A DNA stretch of 64,000 nt from Dyella lutea (GTDB taxonomy: Bacteria > Pseudomonadota > Gammaproteobacteria > Xanthomonadales > Rhodanobacteraceae): the NCBI RefSeq assembly GCF_024158035.1, contig NZ_JAMZEK010000002.1:558001-622000 (forward strand), written 5' to 3'. The notes under the pieces were generated by a model that searched no databases, was not told where the DNA came from, and saw only the letters and a list, made by a program, of their open reading frames with translations. This document shows positions 1 through 9,215 of the stretch, one piece after another (the first letter of the stretch is position 1; each line of letters begins with the position of its first letter). The translations under genes were made by a program, and so were the position numbers.

Positions 1-54
1 CGTGTTCCTCGCGCATGTGACGCCTGTGCTTGCCGTGTGGGCCGACAAGTATAG

Positions 55-1236
<1,182 letters not shown>

Positions 1237-1415
1237 CCGGCGCGGGGTCGGGGAACCAATCGGTGCCGCTGGCGCTCCATGGAGCGGCATGCCGGCGGCG
1301 AGGGGCTGTCGGCCGGTTCCGGTGCAGCCCCCCGGGGGGCATGGCATAATCCGGGATCTTTTACCGGGCGTTCAGCGGAAACAGCAGCTGGCGCCGTCAC
1401 TTACGGGACAACCAG

Positions 1416-1751
1416 ATGAGTTTTGCCATGACCTCCGTGATCGCCCAGGCCGCCCCGGCCGCCGGCCAGGCCGCGAACCCGCTGCTGACCTTCCTGCCGC
1501 TGATCGTGCTGTTCGGCGTGATGTACTTCCTGATGATCCGCCCGCAGATGAAGCGCCAGAAGGAGCATCGCCAGATGGTCTCGGCGCTGGCCAAGGGCGA
1601 CGAGGTGGTCACCAACGGCGGCATCGCCGGCCGGGTGGAAGAGGTGGGCGAGGCCTTCCTCACCGTCGAGATCGCGCCGAACGTCAAGGTGCGCGTGCAG
1701 AAGGGCTCGATCTCCCAAGTGCTGCCCAAGGGCTCGCTGAAGGCCTCCTGA
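1416..1751 (+). CDS. yajC: Sec translocon accessory subunit YajC
   Basis: YajC is a small single-pass inner-membrane protein that associates with SecD-SecF and the SecYEG channel. The 111-residue product has one hydrophobic segment at about residues 20-42 ('LLTFLPLIVLFGVMYFLMI') followed by the family signature 'RPQMKRQKEHR' and a soluble beta-rich domain. It lies between tgt and secD as in most gammaproteobacteria. No strong ribosome binding site is seen before ATG 1416. A GC-rich inverted repeat ('GCGGCGCGCCCC'/'GGGGCGCGCCGC') lies just after the stop but lacks a T-tract. Confidence 0.96.
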   Translation: MSFAMTSVIAQAAPAAGQAANPLLTFLPLIVLFGVMYFLMIRPQMKRQKEHRQMVSALAKGDEVVTNGGIAGRVEEVGEAFLTVEIAPNVKVRVQKGSISQVLPKGSLKAS

Positions 1752-1825
1752 CGACAAGCGCGGCGCGCCCCTGGGGCGCGCCGCGTCCGTTTCCACGTTA
1801 CCGCCGCCGCAGGTGGCTTTGATGG

Positions 1826-3721
1826 ATGCAAGGCATGAGTGATTTCCCCCGCTGGAAATACGCGCTGGTCGCGCTGGCTTTGGTGTTCGGCATCATCTAC
1901 GCGCTGCCCAACGCCTTCCCGCCGGTACCGGCGGTGCAGGTGCAAGCGAACCACGGCGCACCGCTGGATGCCAGCGTGCAGCAGAAGGTGGCCGACGCAC
2001 TGGCCGCGCAGAAGATCGCCTACACCGGACTGGCGATCGACGGCGATCACCTGGTGGCCAACTTCTCGAACGCGGACGTGCAGGCCAAAGCCTCCGACGT
2101 GATCAAGGCCGCGCTCGGCGACAACAACAACTACACCGTCGCGCTGAACCTGGCACCGACCGTGCCGGCCTGGCTGCGCGCGATCCACGCCAAGTCGATG
2201 CCGCTGGGCCTGGACCTGCAGGGTGGCGTGCACTTCCTGATGGCGGTCGACCAGAACAGCGTGATCGACCAGCAGGAGGAGCGCTATGCGGATGACATCC
2301 GCAGCCTGCTGCGGCAGAAGAACATCCGCTATGAGTCGGTGACGCGCGTCAAGGGACGCGGCGACGGCATCAACATCGCGCTGCGCTCGGATGCCGATCG
2401 CAACGCGGCGGCCAGCGACATCGCCAGCGAGTACCCCGACCTCAACGTCAACAACGGCGACAGCAGCGGCGACCGCTTCATGCTCAACGCCGCGGTCAAG
2501 CCGCAGAAGCTGCAGGAGATTGCGCTGGGGGCGATCAAGCAGAACGTCAGCACGCTGCGCAACCGCGTCAACGCGCTGGGTGTGTCCGAGCCGGTGATCC
2601 AGCAGCAGGGCGAGAACCAGATCGTGGTCGAACTGGCCGGCATGCAGAACCCGGCCGAGGCGAAGAAGGTGATCGGCGCGGTGGCCACGCTGGAATATCA
2701 CCCCGGCATCGGTTATCCGGGGGATCCGCAGGCCGTGGATGCCGCGAAGACCGGCAATGTGCCGCCGAATGCGCGCCTGTACTACATGCGCGGTACACAC
2801 CAGCCGGTGCTGGTGGCCAAGCAGCTTATCGTCAGCGGCGACCAGCTGGCCAATGCCACCTCCGGCACCGACCCGCAGAGCGGCACGCCGACGGTCAATG
2901 TCACGCTGACCGCCGCCGGCGCCAAGCGGATGCTGGACTTCACCACCAACAACGTCGGCAAGCCGATGGCGGTGGTCTACGTGGAGACCACGTACGACAC
3001 CAAGACCGTCGACGGCAAGGAAGTGCGTACGCCGCGCGTCACCGAGGAAGTGATCAGCGACGCGCGCATCGACGGCGTGTTCGGCAAGAACTTCCAGACC
3101 ACCGGCCTGGGCAGCCCGAAGGAGGCCTCCGAGCTGGCGCTGCTGCTCAAGGGCGGTTCGCTGGCCGCGCCGGTGGACATCGTTTCCGAATCGGCGCTGA
3201 GCCCGAGCCTGGGCCAGGACAACATCAACAAGGGCTTCAAGGCGGTGATGCTGGGCCTGGCGCTGGTGCTGCTGGCCGCGGCGATCTACTACAAGCTGTT
3301 CGGCCTGGTGGCGGACATCGCGCTGTTCTTCAACCTGGTGATCCTGGTCGCGGTGATGTCGCTGATCGGCGTGACCCTGACCATGCCGGGCATCGCCGGT
3401 ATCGTGCTGACCCTCGGCATGGCGATCGACGCCAACGTGCTGATCTGCGAGCGCATCCGCGAGGAGCTGCGCAACGGCTCGACGCCGCATGCCTCGATCC
3501 GCGCCGGCTACGAGAAGGCCTGGGCAACGATTCTCGATGCCAACGTCACCCACCTGATCGCCGCACTGGCGCTGACCACGATGGGCTCGGGCCCGATCCG
3601 CGGCTTCGGCGTCACGCTGCTGATCGGCATCCTGACCTCGATGTTCACCTCGGTCACGGTGACCCACGCGATCACCGCGCTGATCCACGGCAACCGCAAG
3701 CTCAAGACGCTGTCGGTGTAG
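1826..3721 (+). CDS. secD: Protein translocase subunit SecD
   Basis: SecD works with SecF and YajC to drive late steps of protein export with the proton motive force. The product has an N-terminal membrane segment, a large periplasmic region with 'MPLGLDLQGGVHFLM', and a C-terminal bundle of membrane helices carrying 'TLGMAIDANVLICERI', which are RND-type SecD motifs. Its 631 residues fit the family. ATG 1826 has an AGGTGG box nine bases upstream. ATG 1835 (MSDFPRWKY) gives the N-terminus more usual in relatives, so the start is uncertain by three residues. Confidence 0.97.
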   Translation: MQGMSDFPRWKYALVALALVFGIIYALPNAFPPVPAVQVQANHGAPLDASVQQKVADALAAQKIAYTGLAIDGDHLVANFSNADVQAKASDVIKAALGDNNNYTVALNLAPTVPAWLRAIHAKSMPLGLDLQGGVHFLMAVDQNSVIDQQEERYADDIRSLLRQKNIRYESVTRVKGRGDGINIALRSDADRNAAASDIASEYPDLNVNNGDSSGDRFMLNAAVKPQKLQEIALGAIKQNVSTLRNRVNALGVSEPVIQQQGENQIVVELAGMQNPAEAKKVIGAVATLEYHPGIGYPGDPQAVDAAKTGNVPPNARLYYMRGTHQPVLVAKQLIVSGDQLANATSGTDPQSGTPTVNVTLTAAGAKRMLDFTTNNVGKPMAVVYVETTYDTKTVDGKEVRTPRVTEEVISDARIDGVFGKNFQTTGLGSPKEASELALLLKGGSLAAPVDIVSESALSPSLGQDNINKGFKAVMLGLALVLLAAAIYYKLFGLVADIALFFNLVILVAVMSLIGVTLTMPGIAGIVLTLGMAIDANVLICERIREELRNGSTPHASIRAGYEKAWATILDANVTHLIAALALTTMGSGPIRGFGVTLLIGILTSMFTSVTVTHAITALIHGNRKLKTLSV

Positions 3722-3860
3722 TTGTTGTGCCGCCGGCCGCCCGTCCCGGGCGGCCGGCGACTCGCCCGGTCCGGCACCTGTCCGTACCGGGCTCCGCGCA
3801 GCGGACGGGTCCGCGGCGCGACCGGCCATCCATGGCCGGGACCCCTTGAAGGAATGGTTC

Positions 3861-4838
3861 ATGGAAATCTTCAATCACAACGCCAACGTCAACTTCCTCG
3901 GCATCCGCAAGTACACGATCGGCCTCGCTGCGCTGCTGATGATCGCGTCGGTCGGGCTGATCTTCACCAAAGGCCTGAATTACGCGCTGGACTTCACCGG
4001 CGGCATCTCGGTGGAAGTGAGCTATCCGCAGCCGACCGACGTCGGCCAGGTGCGCGCGGCACTGCAGAAGCACGGTTTCGAGAACCCGCTGGTGCAGAGT
4101 CTGGGCGGTTCGCGGCAGATGTCGATCCGCCTGCAGGCCAAGGAGGACACTGCCGACGCCGCCGCGGACAAGACCGGCGCGACCAGCTCCGCCGCCGCCG
4201 ACAAGGTGGCCAACGACGTGCTCGCTGCGCTGAAGGCGGAGACGCCTGGCGTGACGATGACCAGCCACAGCTTCGTCACGTCCGCCGTGGGCGACGAGGT
4301 GAAGAGCGACGGTTCGGTGGCGGCGATCTTCGTGATCATCGGCATCGGCCTGTACCTGTGGATGCGATTCGAGCGCCGCTTCGCGATCGCCGCGCTGGTC
4401 ACCGAGGTGCACGACGTGCTGGTCACGCTGGGCGTGATCGCCCTGGTGCAGCGCGAGTTCGACCTGACCGTGCTGGCCTCGGTGCTGGCGGTGATCGGTT
4501 ACTCGATCAACGACAAGGTGGTGGTGTTCGACCGTATCCGCGAGCTGTTCCGCTCCGCGCGCAAGGCCGAGCCGGAGGAGATCCTCAACCGCTCGATCAA
4601 CACCACGTTGTCGAGAACCATCATCACTTCGCTTTTCACCGGCATCACCATGGCCGCGCTGTACTTCATCGGCGGGCCGGCGGTGGAGGGTTTCGCGGTG
4701 ACGATGCTGATCGGCATCGTGGTCGGCACGCTCTCCTCGATCTTCGTCGCCAGCCCGATCCTGCTGTGGCTGGGCGTGTCGAAGAAGGACCTGATGCCGG
4801 TCACCAAGGAGAACCCGGAGCTGGCCCGCCGTCCTTGA
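3861..4838 (+). CDS. secF: Protein translocase subunit SecF
   Basis: SecF is the partner of SecD in the SecDF export motor. The 325-residue product begins MEIFNHNANVNF and carries 'LDFTGGISVEVSY' after the first membrane helix and 'GYSINDKVVVFDRIRELF' in the conserved membrane core. ATG 3861 is chosen because GAAGGA at 3848-3853 is well placed; an in-frame TTG at 3846 would add five residues. The gene ends just before a strong intrinsic terminator, closing the tgt-yajC-secDF unit. The 124-base gap between secD and secF is long for this pair and GC-rich. Confidence 0.97.
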   Translation: MEIFNHNANVNFLGIRKYTIGLAALLMIASVGLIFTKGLNYALDFTGGISVEVSYPQPTDVGQVRAALQKHGFENPLVQSLGGSRQMSIRLQAKEDTADAAADKTGATSSAAADKVANDVLAALKAETPGVTMTSHSFVTSAVGDEVKSDGSVAAIFVIIGIGLYLWMRFERRFAIAALVTEVHDVLVTLGVIALVQREFDLTVLASVLAVIGYSINDKVVVFDRIRELFRSARKAEPEEILNRSINTTLSRTIITSLFTGITMAALYFIGGPAVEGFAVTMLIGIVVGTLSSIFVASPILLWLGVSKKDLMPVTKENPELARRP

Positions 4839-4860
4839 TCGGCGCAGCGGTCCGCAACGG

Positions 4861-4886
4861 AAAAGCCCGGCTCATGCCGGGCTTTT
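4861..4886 (+). terminator. Intrinsic terminator after secF
   Basis: A perfect stem AAAGCCCGGC/GCCGGGCTTT with a four-base loop is followed by a T-rich run (TTTTCTTTT). It starts 22 bases after the secF stop. It separates the Sec operon from motAB. Confidence 0.9.
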
Positions 4887-4927
4887 CTTTTGTGCGCACG
4901 TTCATGCAACCGTTCGCACGGAAAGCC

Positions 4928-4954
4928 TCAACTTGCCGACGGGTCCGCCGATAA
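4928..4954 (+). promoter_or_regulatory. Sigma-28 (FliA) promoter for motAB
   Basis: The sequence TCAA, 15 bases, then GCCGATAA matches the flagellar FliA consensus TAAA-N15-GCCGATAA in seven of eight -10 and three to four -35 positions at exactly the expected spacing. It ends 49 bases before the motA start and lies after the secF terminator, so it is placed to drive the motA-motB pair as a late flagellar gene. Confidence 0.85.
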
Positions 4955-5003
4955 ACGGAAGGTGCTGGGGTCACGGCATCTTCAATCAAAGGCGGAATGG
5001 AAC

Positions 5004-5864
5004 ATGCTTGTCGTCGTCGGTGCCCTGGTCGTGATCATCGCCGTGGTGGGCGGCTTCGTGCTGTCCCACGGACATCTCGCCGCGTTGTGGCAACCTTACG
5101 AGCTGCTGATCATCGGTGGTGGGGCGCTAGGCGCGTTCCTCAGCGCCAATCCGTCGAAGATCGTCAAGGCATCGATCCAGGACGCCATCGGTCTGGTCAA
5201 GGGACCCAAGTACAAGAAACAGGACTACGTTGACCTGCTCTCGCTGCTCTACGACATCTTCAGCGTGGCGCGGAAGGAAGGTCTGCTGGCACTCGAGTCG
5301 CACATCGAGAACCCGGAAGAGAGTCCGATCTTCACCAAGTATCCGCGGTTGATCCGCGAGCACCATCTCGTCGATTTCATCACCGACTGCCTGCGCCTGA
5401 TGGTCAGCGGCAGCATGAACGCGCACGAGCTCGAGCCGCTGCTCGACTACGAGCTGGAAACCCACCACCACGAAGCCGAGGCTCCGGCGCACGCGGTGGC
5501 CAAGATGGCTGACGCGATGCCCGGCTTCGGCATCGTGGCGGCGGTGCTCGGCATCGTGATCACGATGGGCTCGCTCAACGGCGGCGACACCTCCGCCATC
5601 GGCGAACACATCGCCGCCGCGCTGGTCGGCACCTTCCTCGGCATCCTGCTGGCCTACGGCTTCATCGGTCCGCTGGCGCAGGCGATGGAGTCCAAGGTGA
5701 AGGAGGACAGCAAGGCATTCGAGTGCGTGAAGGTGGCGCTGATCGCCAACCTGCGCGGCTACAACCCCAAGGTGGCGGTGGAGTTCGCGCGCAAGTCGCT
5801 GTCGTCGCAGTCCCGGCCGAGCTTCCAGGATCTCGAGCTGCACCTCAAGGGCGCTGCGGCATGA
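5004..5864 (+). CDS. motA: Flagellar motor stator protein MotA
   Basis: MotA is the proton-channel subunit of the flagellar stator and makes torque against FliG. The product of 286 residues begins MLVVVGALVVIIAVVGGF, has four predicted membrane helices, and contains the conserved proline segment 'MPGFGIVAAVLGIVITMG' before the third and fourth helices. The start has AAAGGCGGA just upstream. It is preceded by a FliA promoter and overlaps motB by four bases (ATGA), so the two subunits are translationally coupled. No other flagellar genes are in this window. Confidence 0.97.
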   Translation: MLVVVGALVVIIAVVGGFVLSHGHLAALWQPYELLIIGGGALGAFLSANPSKIVKASIQDAIGLVKGPKYKKQDYVDLLSLLYDIFSVARKEGLLALESHIENPEESPIFTKYPRLIREHHLVDFITDCLRLMVSGSMNAHELEPLLDYELETHHHEAEAPAHAVAKMADAMPGFGIVAAVLGIVITMGSLNGGDTSAIGEHIAAALVGTFLGILLAYGFIGPLAQAMESKVKEDSKAFECVKVALIANLRGYNPKVAVEFARKSLSSQSRPSFQDLELHLKGAAA

Positions 5865-7102
5865 GTGAGGACCAGAGCGAACCAGTCATCGTCGTCCGCA
5901 AGATCAAGCGGGTCAGCGGCGGGCACCACGGTGGGGCCTGGAAAGTCGCCTATGCCGACTTCGTGACGGCGATGATGGCGTTCTTCCTGGTCATGTGGCT
6001 GCTCGGCCAGGGCACCAAGCAGCAGAAGGCGGCGATCGCCGAGTACTTCAACAACCCCAGCATGCAGCAGGGCCAGGCCACCGTCGCACCACCGGGACAG
6101 GTGGGCGCCGGCGGCGCCAGCGACAGCATGATCAAGCTGGGCGGTGCGATGGACATTCCGAAGGGTCCGGGCAACGAGCGCCGGTATGCCAAGCCGCAGA
6201 CCTCCAAGGCGGACCTGGAGAAGCTCGCCAAGGCGCAGGAGAAGGCGCGCCTGGAAGACCTGATGAAGCAGCTGAATGCGGCCATCGAGAAGAGCCAGGC
6301 GCTGGCACCGTTTAAGGATCAGCTGCTGCTGGACATCACTTCCGAAGGTCTGCGCATCCAGATCGTGGACAAGCAGAACCGCCCGATGTTCGACCTCGGC
6401 AGCGCCCGGCTGAAGGACTACACCGTCGACATCCTTCACGAGCTGGCGGGCTTCATCAACAAGGTGCCGAACCCGATCAGCATCTCCGGCCACACCGACG
6501 ACGCGCCCTATTCGAACGGCCGCGACTACAGCAACTGGGAGCTTTCCGCCGATCGTGCCAATGCGGCGCGGCGCGCACTGATCGAGGGTGGCCTGCAGAA
6601 CGGCAAGATCGCCCGCGTGGTCGGACTGGCCGATTCGGTGCCGTTCGACAGGAACAACCCGGGTGCGGCGATCAACCGCCGCATCAGCATCATCGTGATG
6701 ACCCACGAGGCCGCCGAGGCAGCCAAGTCTCCGGAAGGGGCCGACAGCGCGCCGGCAGCGGCCGCTTCGGTCCGACCGACGGCGGATGCTGCCCCGGCCA
6801 TCGCCGCTTCGCTTGCCGCCTCGCCGGTGGCACCGGCGATGACGGTGACCGCACCGTCGACACCGACGGTGGTCGAGTCGCGCCCCGCCGCGACCGGGGC
6901 TGCCGCTGACGCGGCACCGGTCGGCCTGGCGACGCCTGCTGCCCAGGGCCTGCCCTCGATGCCGGCCGCGGTGCGGGCCGTGCAGGACGCAGGCATGTCC
7001 ACGACAGTCAGGCCCGGTCGGGAGGGGGCGATGCCTGCGGCGGTGCGTGCAATCCAGGCCGCCGGCTACCCGGCGGCGGCAACGACGACGCGATTGCCCT
7101 AG
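5861..7102 (+). CDS. motB: Flagellar motor stator protein MotB with long Ala/Pro tail
   Basis: MotB anchors the stator to peptidoglycan and carries the proton-binding aspartate. Of 413 residues, the N-terminus holds 'WKVAYADFVTAMMAFFLVMW' with the essential Asp at about residue 33, followed by a plug/linker and an OmpA-type peptidoglycan-binding domain ('SGHTDDAPY', 'NWELSADRANAARR', 'NRRISI'). Beyond about residue 290 there is a roughly 120-residue Ala/Pro/Thr-rich tail ending in two copies of 'MPAAVRAxQxAG', which the short E. coli-type MotB tail lacks. The gene overlaps motA by four bases. Confidence 0.96.
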   Translation: MSEDQSEPVIVVRKIKRVSGGHHGGAWKVAYADFVTAMMAFFLVMWLLGQGTKQQKAAIAEYFNNPSMQQGQATVAPPGQVGAGGASDSMIKLGGAMDIPKGPGNERRYAKPQTSKADLEKLAKAQEKARLEDLMKQLNAAIEKSQALAPFKDQLLLDITSEGLRIQIVDKQNRPMFDLGSARLKDYTVDILHELAGFINKVPNPISISGHTDDAPYSNGRDYSNWELSADRANAARRALIEGGLQNGKIARVVGLADSVPFDRNNPGAAINRRISIIVMTHEAAEAAKSPEGADSAPAAAASVRPTADAAPAIAASLAASPVAPAMTVTAPSTPTVVESRPAATGAAADAAPVGLATPAAQGLPSMPAAVRAVQDAGMSTTVRPGREGAMPAAVRAIQAAGYPAAATTTRLP

Positions 7103-7806
7103 CGACTGCCTGGGAACAACGTCCGCTCGAGCTCGGCCAGGCGCTCGGGCGTGCCTACGTCGGTCCAGTGCCCGCGGTGATGCATGCCGTCGACTGCGGC
7201 GCGGGCCATCGCGGTGCGCAGCAGGGGGGCGAGCGGAAAGCGCGGCGGCTGGCCGGGCAGGGTCGCCGATGCATGCTCCTGCCAGCCATCGAGCACCTCC
7301 CGGCGATAGACCCCCACGCCGGCAAAGGTGAGGCGCGGCTCGCCCCGGGCGTGCAGCTGTCCGGCGGCGTCCAGGTGAAAGTCGCCCGTCGGATGGTGCG
7401 GCGGGTTGCCCACCATCACCAGGTGCGCCACGCCGCGCGGCTCGGCGGGCAGGCGGGCGAGATCGAGGTCGGTCCAGATGTCGCCGTTGATCGCCAGGAA
7501 CGGTTCCGGCCCCAGCAGCGGCAGTGCGTTGAGCATGCCGCCGCCGGTCTCCAGCGGTGTCGCTCCTTCGTACGCGTAGCGGATGCGCAGGCCCCAGCGG
7601 GCGCCGTCACCCAGCGCTTCGGGAAACTGGTCGGCCAGGTGCGAGGTGTTGATTACCACGTAGTGCACGCCGAGCCCCGCCAGCCTTTCCAGGTGCCACA
7701 CGATCAGCGGCTTGCCGCCGACGGCGAGCAGGGGCTTGGGGGTGCGGTCGGTGAGCGGGCGCATGCGTTCGCCCAGGCCCGCGGCGAAGATCAGCGCATG
7801 CCTCAT
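7099..7806 (-). CDS. murU: N-acetylmuramate-1-phosphate uridylyltransferase MurU
   Basis: MurU makes UDP-MurNAc from MurNAc-1-phosphate and UTP in the peptidoglycan recycling route that bypasses de novo UDP-MurNAc synthesis. The 235-residue product has the nucleotidyltransferase signature 'FAAGLGERMRPLT' with 'PKPLL' at residues 7-26 and the metal-binding 'NGDIWTDLD' at about 107-115. It overlaps the upstream kinase by four bases, the known amgK-murU arrangement. Its last four bases also overlap the convergent motB stop. Other sugar-phosphate nucleotidyltransferases look alike, but the kinase partner fixes the assignment. Confidence 0.9.
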   Translation of the reverse strand: MRHALIFAAGLGERMRPLTDRTPKPLLAVGGKPLIVWHLERLAGLGVHYVVINTSHLADQFPEALGDGARWGLRIRYAYEGATPLETGGGMLNALPLLGPEPFLAINGDIWTDLDLARLPAEPRGVAHLVMVGNPPHHPTGDFHLDAAGQLHARGEPRLTFAGVGVYRREVLDGWQEHASATLPGQPPRFPLAPLLRTAMARAAVDGMHHRGHWTDVGTPERLAELERTLFPGSR

Positions 7807-8828
7807 GCGGGTACCGGATGGGTGGTGAGGTCGCGGTCGCCGACGTGTCGCGCCAGCAGGTCGGCCATCGGCTGCAGTTCGGGGTAGCTGCCGGCGATGT
7901 CGATCACGTAGTCGAACACGCGGGGCAGGTCGGCCAGGTAGCCGCGCTTGCCGTCGCGGTAGGCGAGCCGGCAGAAGATGCCCAGCACCTTCAGGTGCCG
8001 CTGCAGCCCGATCAGGTCGAACCAGCGCAGGAAGGTGGCGGTGTCGACCTCATCCTCGATCAGCCCGGCGCCGTGCAGGCGCTCGCGATAGGCCTCGACC
8101 CAGGCCTCGACGCGCTCGCGCGGCCAGGCGATGTAGCAGTCGCGCAGCAGCGAGGCGAGGTCGTAGGCGATCGGGCCGGCCAGCGCGCCCTGGAAATCGA
8201 TGATGCCGGGGCTGGCCAGCGGCGTGTCGTCGTCGATCACCAGCAGGTTGCGGCTGTGGAAGTCACGGTGCACGAACACGGTCGGCTGCGCCAGCGCGCT
8301 GTCCAGCAGCACGCCGAAGGCTTCCTCCAGCGTTTCCAGCTCGTCGTCGTCGGGCGTCACGCCCAGGTGCCGGCCGAGGAACCATTCCGGCAGGATCGCC
8401 AGCTCGCGGGCCAGGAACGCACGGTCGTACTGGGCCAGGTCCGCGGTACCCATGCGGGTCTGGATACGCAGCAGCGCGTCGAGCGCGGCACCGTAGAGCT
8501 GTTCGACCGAGCCTTCGTTCAATTCCGGCAGGTAGGTGCGGGTGCCGAGATCCTCGATCAGCAGGAAGCCCAGCGCGAAGTCGGCCTCATGCACTGCCGG
8601 CACATGCAGTCCGGCGTCGGCAAGGCGGCGTCCGATCGCCAGCCACGGCGCCGGATCCTCCAGGGCCGGTGGCGAATCCATCACGATCCAGCTGCGGCCA
8701 TCGTGGTGGGTACGCCAGTAGCTGCGGAAGCTGGCGTCGGACGATGCGCTCTCCAGCGTGAGGCGGTCGTCGCCGAGCGTGCGGCGCAGCCAGGCGAGGC
8801 GTTCGTTGGCGCGGTCGGTGGAGGTCAT
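7803..8828 (-). CDS. amgK: N-acetylmuramate/N-acetylglucosamine kinase AmgK
   Basis: AmgK phosphorylates the anomeric carbon of recovered MurNAc, and MurU then forms UDP-MurNAc. In Pseudomonas this pathway lowers sensitivity to fosfomycin. The 341-residue protein has the aminoglycoside-phosphotransferase fold with the catalytic 'VHRDFHSRNLLV' (HRD at 187-189) and the magnesium-binding 'IIDFQGA'. ATG 8828 (MTSTDRANER) is preferred; TTG 8837 would add three residues. It is the first gene of the amgK-murU operon and diverges from the cyclic-di-GMP genes. Confidence 0.9.
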   Translation of the reverse strand: MTSTDRANERLAWLRRTLGDDRLTLESASSDASFRSYWRTHHDGRSWIVMDSPPALEDPAPWLAIGRRLADAGLHVPAVHEADFALGFLLIEDLGTRTYLPELNEGSVEQLYGAALDALLRIQTRMGTADLAQYDRAFLARELAILPEWFLGRHLGVTPDDDELETLEEAFGVLLDSALAQPTVFVHRDFHSRNLLVIDDDTPLASPGIIDFQGALAGPIAYDLASLLRDCYIAWPRERVEAWVEAYRERLHGAGLIEDEVDTATFLRWFDLIGLQRHLKVLGIFCRLAYRDGKRGYLADLPRVFDYVIDIAGSYPELQPMADLLARHVGDRDLTTHPVPA

Positions 8829-9215
8829 CGGCGGCAAGGCCCGGGCGAAAAATGCCAGTCTAGCGTCAGCGCCCGTCCGCGGAAGCCGGGGAGGCGCCGG
8901 CGTTGCGAAACCGTTTTCCTGCCGATCACCGGTAAGTCTATGGTCGAAATGATTTTTCCCGACGCTGCGTTACCGCTTGAACCGGCGCGCATTGTGGGCC
9001 ACCTTAGGCGGACGGCGGCCGCAGCGCCCGGGTGATGCAGGCCGGCCAGCCGAGGGAATTCCTGCCTTTGAGTTCGATGCATCTGGTCTTGTCGTCGCAT
9101 CTGTCCGGACTACGTCTCCCGGTGACCGTCGCGCGCGCGACGACATCGTCGGGCAACGTGGACGGTCCGTGCCCCGGGGCCGGTCCGCGGCACCGGCCCG
9201 CCCGCGGTGTACGTC
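8829..9215. other. Divergent intergenic region, amgK / HD-GYP
   Basis: About 390 bases separate the divergent amgK and HD-GYP genes. No protein-coding frame here is convincing. The stretch around 8900-8960 is less GC-rich than its surroundings and is where promoters would be expected, but I see no clear -35/-10 pair. Confidence 0.5.

Noticed and set aside
1397-3874. Very long open frame on the minus strand opposite secD
   Set aside because: It is the antisense shadow of a high-GC gene; its translation is low-complexity Arg/His/Gln-rich and secD is certain on the other strand.
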